DNA of 10,950 nucleotides from DATFGK01 sp046712825 (GTDB taxonomy: Bacteria > Actinomycetota > AC-67), in contig JBKKCR010000201.1 in assembly GCA_046712825.1 (NCBI GenBank), forward strand, positions 1 through 10,950. Reading direction: 5' to 3'. Below, piece after piece: positions 7,338 to 10,950 of this stretch. The translations under genes were made by a program, and so were the position numbers. The notes under the pieces were generated by a model. That model worked only from the letters and a program-made list of their open reading frames with translations. It was not told the DNA's origin and ran no database searches. Each line of letters begins with the position of its first letter. Position 1 is the stretch's first letter.

Positions 7338-7343
7338 TAGGCT
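7338..7343 (+). promoter_or_regulatory. -10 box TAGGCT for the alpha/beta hydrolase (predicted leaderless)
   Basis: TAGGCT ends exactly 7 nt before ATG7351, with no SD site between, the same geometry as at 3601 and 9804. A weak 5-bp stem (CCCGA/TCGGG, 7319-7337) lies just upstream; it could end oxidase transcripts, but it lacks a T-tract. Confidence 0.6.
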
Positions 7344-7350
7344 TAACCGC

Positions 7351-8115
7351 ATGCTGCAGCGGCGTGTCGCCCTGCGTCCCGACGGGCTGACGCTCTCCGG
7401 CGAGGCACTCGTCCCCGACGATCCGTCGATGATATGCGTGCTGTGCCACGGTATCCCGGGGAACGCGCCCCGGGACCCGGAGGACACCGGATACGCGGGC
7501 TTCGCCCGGAAGCTCGCCGATCGCGGGCTCGCGACGTTCTGGTTCGACTTCCGAGGCGTCCGCGGGGCGCCGGGCGAGTTCTCGATCGCGGGGTGGTGCG
7601 CCGACCTCGAGGCGGCGCTCGACGCGCTCGATGCCGATGCGGAGATCGGCGGCATCCCGCGCGTCCTCGTCGGCTCCTCCGCGGGAGGCGCGGTCGCGAT
7701 CGCCGTCGCTGCGCGGCGCGAGGACGTCGTCGCCGTGGCGACCTTAGCCGCGCCGGCGTCGTTCACGTTCGGCGGACTGGTCTCCGATCCACGCAAGCTC
7801 GTTCAGACGTTCCGCAACACCGGGATCATCCACGACCCCGCGTTTCCTCCGGACCTCGACGTGTGGTGGCGGGAGTTCGCGGAAGTTGCACCGGAGGAAG
7901 TCATCGGCAAGCTCGCGCCGCGGCCCGTGCTGCTCGCACACGGCGACTCCGACGAGGTGATCCCCTATCCGCACGCCGAGCGATTGTTCATCGCCGCCGG
8001 CGAGCCGAAAGAGCTCGTGCGGATCCCGCACGGAGGTCACCAGCTCCGACGTGACCCGCGCGCCGTCGAGGCGCTGTGTGACTGGCTCGAGAACCTTCCC
8101 CGGTCTGTCGCGTAA
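7351..8115 (+). CDS. Alpha/beta hydrolase fold protein
   Basis: This 254-residue protein has the length of a bare alpha/beta hydrolase core with a small cap. It shows the oxyanion-hole HGIPG (33-37), the nucleophile elbow GSSAG (108-112, Ser110), the acid Asp201 in HGDSDEVIP, and the base His230 in IPHGGHQ, so the Ser-Asp-His triad is complete and in order. It has no signal peptide and is probably cytoplasmic. The substrate cannot be read from the sequence; esterases and acyl-peptide-type hydrolases share this layout. The frame stays open far upstream of 7351, but there it only shadows the oxidase gene. ATG7351 is supported by the -10 box just upstream and by where similarity to the fold begins. 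Confidence 0.88.
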   Translation: MLQRRVALRPDGLTLSGEALVPDDPSMICVLCHGIPGNAPRDPEDTGYAGFARKLADRGLATFWFDFRGVRGAPGEFSIAGWCADLEAALDALDADAEIGGIPRVLVGSSAGGAVAIAVAARREDVVAVATLAAPASFTFGGLVSDPRKLVQTFRNTGIIHDPAFPPDLDVWWREFAEVAPEEVIGKLAPRPVLLAHGDSDEVIPYPHAERLFIAAGEPKELVRIPHGGHQLRRDPRAVEALCDWLENLPRSVA

Positions 8116-8157
8116 GTCCCCAGGTCCGATTCGCCCCGCATCTCTCCTTTTCGGGGG

Positions 8158-8185
8158 TAAAGCATTCTCGCCCGGCGGCCGATAG
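8158..8185 (+). promoter_or_regulatory. FliA/SigD (sigma-28)-type promoter candidate
   Basis: TAAA (8158-8161, continuing as TAAAG) is followed after 16 nt by GCCGATAG (8178-8185). The sigma-28 consensus is TAAA, about 15 nt, GCCGATAA/T. Seven of eight -10 positions and all four -35 positions match. The predicted start near 8191 would give a leader of about 50 nt before the GTG of the 72-residue gene. A housekeeping -10 is not evident here. Confidence 0.55.
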
Positions 8186-8231
8186 AACGCTGAGAGGGGC
8201 AACGCCTGTGGGGGGCGTGTCCGGTTCGCCT

Positions 8232-8240
8232 GAGGGGAGA
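8232..8240 (+). promoter_or_regulatory. Shine-Dalgarno site for the 72-residue gene
   Basis: GAGGGGAGA lies 3 nt before GTG8244 and favours this start over an upstream in-frame GTG at 8208, which has no comparable site. Confidence 0.5.
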
Positions 8241-8243
8241 CAC

Positions 8244-8462
8244 GTGGACGACGTTCGAACACCCTGTGCGCACCGCGGCACAGCGGACGTCCTCGAGAGC
8301 GCCGTCGAGACTCCGCAGGGACCCATCACACTTTGCATCTGCCGCACGTGCCGCCGCTTCTGGCTCGAGCGCGGCGGCTGGTTGCTGTCCCGACGCGAGA
8401 CCGTTGCGATCCTCAAGACGTTCCCGTTCACGCAGTCCGGGATCGAACGACTCGCCCGCTGA
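8244..8462 (+). CDS. Small Cys-rich (possible zinc-ribbon) hypothetical protein
   Basis: This 72-residue protein of unknown function starts at GTG8244. Potential metal ligands are Cys8 and His10 (TPCAHRG) and Cys31, Cys33 and Cys36 (CICRTCRRFW), a pattern that could hold one Zn in a ribbon. A basic/aromatic segment and an amphipathic end (LLSRRETVAILKTFPF) follow. I do not recognise the family; a small regulator or adaptor is possible. The coding call rests on the SD site, the sigma-28-like promoter and a sensible composition with spaced cysteines. It stands alone between the hydrolase and the cold-shock gene. Confidence 0.65.
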   Translation: MDDVRTPCAHRGTADVLESAVETPQGPITLCICRTCRRFWLERGGWLLSRRETVAILKTFPFTQSGIERLAR

Positions 8463-8508
8463 CGGCTCTGTAAACTCCGATCCGAGGGTCGCCCCCCGAG
8501 AAATGTTT

Positions 8509-8517
8509 TGGTATCAT
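8509..8517 (+). promoter_or_regulatory. Extended -10 promoter of the cold-shock gene
   Basis: TGGTATCAT fits the extended -10 form TGn-TATAAT with one mismatch, which can replace a -35 box; none is seen 17 nt upstream. Initiation near 8524 would give a leader of about 120 nt. TAAACT at 8471-8476 is a second, weaker candidate. Confidence 0.5.
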
Positions 8518-8523
8518 GCCGCT

Positions 8524-8646
8524 CGTTAGGGGTCACGGTTCTGCGTAAACGTCAGGCCGCGGGACTTCCCGCGGCCGTTTCGCTTGTTAGGCCGGGCCCA
8601 AAGTACGACGGCCGCTTCGCGCGGCCATTCGAAGGAGGGAAACAGT
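8524..8646 (+). promoter_or_regulatory. Long structured 5' leader of the cold-shock mRNA
   Basis: About 120 nt separate the predicted start from the TTG, with no gene between. The leader holds two GC-rich hairpins (8555-8576 and 8610-8626) whose arms share the same 6-mers, two near-identical 10-mers, and an SD site AAGGAGG at 8632-8638, 8 nt before TTG8647. Long leaders that refold at low temperature are known for E. coli cspA; this leader is not similar in sequence, so a shared mechanism is inferred. Confidence 0.5.
8555..8580 (+). terminator. Terminator-like hairpin inside the cold-shock leader
   Basis: GGCCGCGGG (8555-8563) pairs perfectly with CCCGCGGCC (8568-8576) around the loop ACTT, followed by GTTTCGCTTGTT. 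AAAC at 8547-8550 could further pair with GTTT at 8577-8580 across a 4-nt bulge. It may end upstream transcripts or attenuate the csp transcript. Confidence 0.45.
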
Positions 8647-8847
8647 TTGCGCGGGACCGTCAAGTGGTTCAGCGACGAGAAGGGCTTCGGCTTTATCTCT
8701 CGGGAAGGTGGAGACGACGTCTTCGTTCACTTCACCGGAATCTCGGGTGATGGCTTCCGCTCGCTCGCTGAGGGCCAGCAGGTCGAGTTCGAGATCAGCG
8801 AGGGCAAGAAAGGCCCACAGGCCACGAACGTCAAGCCGGTTGCTTGA
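8647..8847 (+). CDS. Cold-shock protein (CspA family, single CSD/OB-fold)
   Basis: This 66-residue protein, the usual Csp length, binds single-stranded RNA and DNA through an OB-fold and acts as an RNA chaperone or transcription antiterminator. The RNP1-like KGFGFI (12-17) and RNP2-like DVFVHF (24-29) are intact, as is the opening GTVKWF. The start is TTG8647, set by AAGGAGG 8 nt upstream and by alignment with MxxGTVKWF; an extension of the same frame to 8584 reads unrelated leader sequence. It is monocistronic, with its own extended -10 promoter, a long leader and a perfect intrinsic terminator right after the stop. Csp paralogues may be housekeeping rather than cold-induced, so the name does not prove cold response. 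Confidence 0.95.
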   Translation: MRGTVKWFSDEKGFGFISREGGDDVFVHFTGISGDGFRSLAEGQQVEFEISEGKKGPQATNVKPVA

Positions 8848-8868
8848 TCGAGTAGCTCTCTGAAACGT

Positions 8869-8900
8869 CGAAGAGGCCGGATCTCCGGCCTCTTCGTTTT
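8869..8900 (+). terminator. Intrinsic terminator of the cold-shock gene
   Basis: A 12-bp perfect stem (CGAAGAGGCCGG 8869-8880 with CCGGCCTCTTCG 8885-8896) around the loop ATCT is followed directly by TTTT. It is placed 22 nt after the csp stop. Confidence 0.9.
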
Positions 8901-8958
8901 GGTCCATCTCCGCGCCCCTGGTTCCGATGCGCATCACCCGCAGGAAGCGATGAGGTAC

Positions 8959-8990
8959 GGACTCCGCTTCCGCCATCAGAAGCGGAGTCC
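8959..8990. repeat. Perfect 12-bp inverted repeat in the convergent intergenic region
   Basis: GGACTCCGCTTC (8959-8970) and GAAGCGGAGTCC (8979-8990) flank the 8-nt loop CGCCATCA. Neither side carries a T-tract, so it is not a standard intrinsic terminator. It lies in the 233-nt gap between csp (+) and the amidotransferase gene (-), where I see no credible gene. It could be a protein-binding site, a factor-assisted terminator for the minus-strand gene or part of an RNA. Confidence 0.6.
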
Positions 8991-9071
8991 GGATCTCGGA
9001 GGATTCCCGTCGTCGGGCTCCCTCGACACTATTGTCTCGTCGCCCCACCGACGGCCGGTATAGCCCGCCAA

Positions 9072-9088
9072 GGCCATTTCTTATGGCC
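9072..9088. repeat. Small hairpin across the amidotransferase stop codon
   Basis: GGCCAT (9072-9077) and ATGGCC (9083-9088) pair around TTCTT; the minus-strand stop TAA (9083-9081) lies at the edge of the loop. It lacks a T-tract and is at best a weak terminator. Confidence 0.35.
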
Positions 9089-9773
9089 GGATGGGGTGGG
9101 CGATGGCACGGTCGTTCGCGGCAGCCACGAAGGCGGCGAGCAGGCGGCGGTTCGGTTCGTCGTTCGTCATCTCGGGATGCCAGCCGACCCCGACGGTGAA
9201 CCCTGGACCCTCGACCGCCTCGACCACGCCGTCGGAGGTCCTTCCGACGGCCTCGAGGAGGGCCGGAAGATCGGCTGGAGCCTGATGGTGGCTGGAGTTC
9301 GTGGTAAGCGACGCCGCGCCGATCATGCGCGCGAGCCGGCTGGCCGGCTCGAGTCGGACCTCGTGTGTGACGACATCGCCCTCGTGAAGGAGCGCGCTCG
9401 GGAGATCCGGGACGTGCTGATGCAATCGTCCGCCGAGCGCGACGACCAGCACCTGCAAGCCGAGGCAGATCCCCAGCACGGGGACGCCGGTCGCGACTGC
9501 TTCGCGGGCGATCCCGATCTCGAACTCCTCGCGATCGGGATCGGAGTCGCGGAGCTCGGCGCGCAATTCGTCTCCGTAGCGTCGCGGGTCGATGTCGCCT
9601 CCTCCCGGGAGCACCAGGCCGTGTACGCGCGTTATCGCAGAAGCCCCTTCGTCCGGGCGCAACAGGATGGGGACGCTACCTGCAGCGTGCAGGGCCGCGC
9701 GGAGGGACTGTTGCCTCTTTTGACGTTCGGCGGTGAGCTCGGCGCCGGTGACGCCGACGATCGGTCGTGGCAT
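9081..9773 (-). CDS. Class I glutamine amidotransferase-like hydrolase (peptidase C26, PuuD-like)
   Basis: This 230-residue protein has the family's usual length. It has the C26 layout: MPRPIVGVTG at the start, GLVLPGGGDIDPRRYGDE (52-69), the nucleophile elbow GICLGLQVL with Cys103, the NSSHHQA motif (159-165) typical of gamma-glutamyl-GABA hydrolases, and GVGWHPEM with His199 and Glu201, completing the Cys-His-Glu triad. Family members hydrolyse gamma-glutamyl amides, as in the putrescine pathway; no other putrescine genes are next to it, so the substrate is open. No synthetase partner domain is attached. It is divergent from the YecE gene with 43 nt between starts, and a -10 box lies 6 nt before its ATG without an SD site. 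Confidence 0.92.
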   Translation of the reverse strand: MPRPIVGVTGAELTAERQKRQQSLRAALHAAGSVPILLRPDEGASAITRVHGLVLPGGGDIDPRRYGDELRAELRDSDPDREEFEIGIAREAVATGVPVLGICLGLQVLVVALGGRLHQHVPDLPSALLHEGDVVTHEVRLEPASRLARMIGAASLTTNSSHHQAPADLPALLEAVGRTSDGVVEAVEGPGFTVGVGWHPEMTNDEPNRRLLAAFVAAANDRAIAHPIRP

Positions 9774-9779
9774 TCCATC

Positions 9780-9785
9780 AGTCTA
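9780..9785 (-). promoter_or_regulatory. -10 box TAGACT for the amidotransferase gene (predicted leaderless)
   Basis: Read on the minus strand, TAGACT ends 6 nt before the ATG at 9773. It forms an exact inverted pair with the plus-strand TAGACT at 9804-9809, 18 nt away. Confidence 0.6.
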
Positions 9786-9803
9786 CGGTCACCGAAGCGG
9801 GGC

Positions 9804-9809
9804 TAGACT
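9804..9809 (+). promoter_or_regulatory. -10 box TAGACT for the YecE-like gene (predicted leaderless)
   Basis: TAGACT ends 7 nt before ATG9817 with no SD site, identical in sequence and spacing to the box at 3601. Its expected -35 position falls on the -10 of the divergent gene. Confidence 0.6.
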
Positions 9810-9816
9810 GCCGCCC

Positions 9817-10620
9817 ATGCCGGGACGCCTGTGGTTGGGGACGAGCGGGTTCGCGTACCCGGAATGGAAAGGCGCCTTCTACCCGGCAGGCATCAAGTCC
9901 GACGCGATGCTTCGCTACTACGCGTTGCGTTTCCCGAGCGTCGAGATCAACTACACGTACCGGCGGGACGCGTCGGAGAAGATGCTCGAGAGATGGATCG
10001 CCGACACACCGAAGGACTTTGCGTTCGCGCTGAAAGGCCATCGGCGCATCACCGACGGCTGGCGGTTGAGGCCGGGCGACTCGGAACCGCTGGAGCGGTT
10101 CCTCAAGACAATCGAGCCGCTCTATGCACGTGGGACGGTTCTGCTCCAGTCTCGACTCAAAGCGGACCTCGGGATGCTTCGAGACTTCCTGGCGCTCCTG
10201 CCGGTGGGGCCACGGTTCGCCTTCGATTTCCGTCACGCGACGTGGCGCCACGACGCGGTCAAGGAAGTGTTGGCCGAGCGCGGAGGTGCATGGTGCGTCG
10301 CCGACACGGACGATCACGACGCACCGTTCGAGCGGACCGCTCCTGGATTCGCGTACGTCCGGCTCCGCAAGTCCGGCTACGACGACGAAGCCCTCGCGCG
10401 GTGGGCCAAGGAGATCGGCGTTGCGCTCGAAGATGGGTCCGACATCTATTGCTACTTCAAGCACGAGGACGGCGACGGCGGGCGCGGGGTGGTACTCGCG
10501 CAGCGTCTGCTGGAGATGCTCGCGCCGGCCGAGGCTACGAGCGCGCCGCCGCCTGCTCCCGAAGAACCCGTTTCAGAACCTTCCCGACCTGGTTCTTGGG
10601 GAGGTCCGGCAGGAACGTGA
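9817..10620 (+). CDS. DUF72 domain protein (YecE family)
   Basis: This 267-residue protein has a TIM-barrel-like DUF72 fold. Family hallmarks are GTSGFAYPEWKGAFYP (8-23), SVEINYTYRR (41-50), FAFALKGHRRIT (68-79), FAFDFRHATW (134-143) and YVRLRKSGY (180-188), with the closing YCYFKHEDGDGG (211-222). YecE proteins are widespread, but their reaction is not established, so none is assigned. The fold ends near residue 236; the last 31 residues are Pro/Ala/Ser-rich and are encoded by DNA that is also the 3' end of the opposite acyl-CoA ligase gene. ATG9817 is preferred over upstream starts in the same frame because those overlap the divergent gene and the -10 box lies just before this ATG. Confidence 0.9.
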   Translation: MPGRLWLGTSGFAYPEWKGAFYPAGIKSDAMLRYYALRFPSVEINYTYRRDASEKMLERWIADTPKDFAFALKGHRRITDGWRLRPGDSEPLERFLKTIEPLYARGTVLLQSRLKADLGMLRDFLALLPVGPRFAFDFRHATWRHDAVKEVLAERGGAWCVADTDDHDAPFERTAPGFAYVRLRKSGYDDEALARWAKEIGVALEDGSDIYCYFKHEDGDGGRGVVLAQRLLEMLAPAEATSAPPPAPEEPVSEPSRPGSWGGPAGT

Positions 10621-10950
10621 GCCGCCGGGGGGTCTTGAACTTGGCGAGGTGCTCGCGACAGTAGGCGAGCACCTCTTCCTCGGAGGCGTCGGTGCCGATG
10701 CGGCGCACGGCGAACGCCTCCACCTCTTCCCCGTACGTCGGGTCCGGGATCCCCACGACCGCGGCTTCCGCGACGCCGGGGTGCGCCACGAGCACCTCTT
10801 CGACGTCGTGGGGGTAGACGTTCAGCCCGCCCCGGATGATGAGGTCTTTCACGCGGTCGACGATGAACAGGTACCCGTCTTCGTCGAGCCGGCCGATGTC
10901 GCCGGTGTGGAGCCAGCCGTCGCGTATGGTTTGCGCGGTCTCCTCGGGGA
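10535..10950 (-). CDS. Acyl-CoA synthetase / AMP-dependent ligase (ANL superfamily), C-terminal part
   Basis: Only the last 137 residues are inside the window; the frame runs off the right edge, so the ATG-like start at 10852 (a GTG) is internal. Upstream of it the frame reads GWLHTGDIGRLDEDGYLFIV, the ATP-binding TGD motif region, then DRVKDLIIRGGLNVYPHDVE, the hinge (A8) motif that lets the C-terminal domain rotate. Near the end, PKNQVGKVLKR holds the catalytic lysine for adenylation. The family activates a carboxylate with ATP and joins it to CoA; the hinge and tail resemble fatty-acyl or related CoA ligases more than peptide-synthetase modules. The acid cannot be deduced from this part. 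Its 3' end overlaps the YecE gene by 86 nt in convergent orientation. Confidence 0.93.
   Translation of the reverse strand, partial: PEETAQTIRDGWLHTGDIGRLDEDGYLFIVDRVKDLIIRGGLNVYPHDVEEVLVAHPGVAEAAVVGIPDPTYGEEVEAFAVRRIGTDASEEEVLAYCREHLAKFKTPRRLTFLPDLPKNQVGKVLKRVLREQAAARS

Noticed and set aside
6058..7350. A long plus-strand frame leading into the alpha/beta hydrolase
   Set aside because: It overlaps the oxidase gene, which has complete active-site motifs. The translated stretch is Arg/Ala-rich shadow sequence; hydrolase similarity starts at ATG7351.
8186..8243. A TPP-riboswitch-like string (CTGAGA followed by G-rich sequence) before the 72-residue gene
   Set aside because: Only the short CTGAGA matches. 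The second conserved half of the thi-box is absent and the gene is unrelated to thiamine.
8516..8548. A 10-codon ATG-led ORF in the cold-shock leader
   Set aside because: It overlaps the -10 box, begins upstream of the predicted transcript start and has no ribosome-binding site.
8587..9048. A 153-codon minus-strand frame antisense to csp
   Set aside because: It covers csp, the terminator and the inverted repeat, has a GTG start without SD, and shows no domain. It is most likely chance.
8901..9070. Possible tRNA or small RNA in the csp/amidotransferase gap (GGTTCC-like T-loop string near 8920)
   Set aside because: No acceptor stem or anticodon arm can be built around it; only the inverted repeat is supported.

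Overview
The window is GC-rich, densely coding chromosomal DNA with strongly G/C-biased third codon positions, mixed ATG/GTG/TTG starts, and promoters reduced to a TAnnnT -10 box directly in front of start codons with no Shine-Dalgarno (SD) site. Together these suggest a high-GC Actinomycetota-type bacterium, perhaps from a poorly cultured lineage; the taxon is an inference. No rRNA, tRNA, CRISPR array, insertion sequence or integrase was seen.

Layout, left to right. (1) 1-1803 (+): a membrane protein open at the left edge, with about five N-terminal helices, a PD40/TolB-type beta-propeller and a Pro/Ser/Thr tail. (2) 1816-2202 (-): a small VOC (glyoxalase/dioxygenase-fold) protein, divergent from (3) 2255-3580 (+): a PBP4/DacB-type D-alanyl-D-alanine carboxypeptidase; the two share one A/T-rich -10 core. 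(4) 3614-4621 (+): a fusion of a DUF429 RNase H-like predicted nuclease to an alkyltransferase-like (ATL) DNA-damage-sensor domain in which the MGMT cysteine is serine; it overlaps by 4 nt (5) 4618-5115 (+): a GNAT acetyltransferase. (6) 5165-7306 (+): a secreted, apparently membrane-anchored radical-copper oxidase of the galactose/glyoxal oxidase type with all metal ligands present. (7) 7351-8115 (+): an alpha/beta hydrolase. (8) 8244-8462 (+): a 72-residue Cys-rich protein behind a FliA/SigD-like promoter. (9) 8647-8847 (+): a cold-shock protein with a long structured leader and a perfect intrinsic terminator. (10) 9081-9773 (-): a PuuD-like class I glutamine amidotransferase, divergent from (11) 9817-10620 (+): a DUF72/YecE protein. 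(12) 10535-10950 (-): the C-terminal part of an acyl-CoA ligase (ANL superfamily), whose 3' end overlaps that of the YecE gene.

The genes do not form one pathway. Only 4/5 looks translationally coupled; most others have their own promoter. Cell-envelope roles (propeller protein, DacB, copper oxidase) recur. Two features stand out. The first is the DUF429-ATL fusion, which also carries a possible sliding-clamp-binding peptide in its linker. The second is a shared initiation signal, TAGRCT placed 6-7 nt before ATG, in front of four genes that lack an SD site, which predicts leaderless transcripts. The SD-bearing genes in the same window form a second class.
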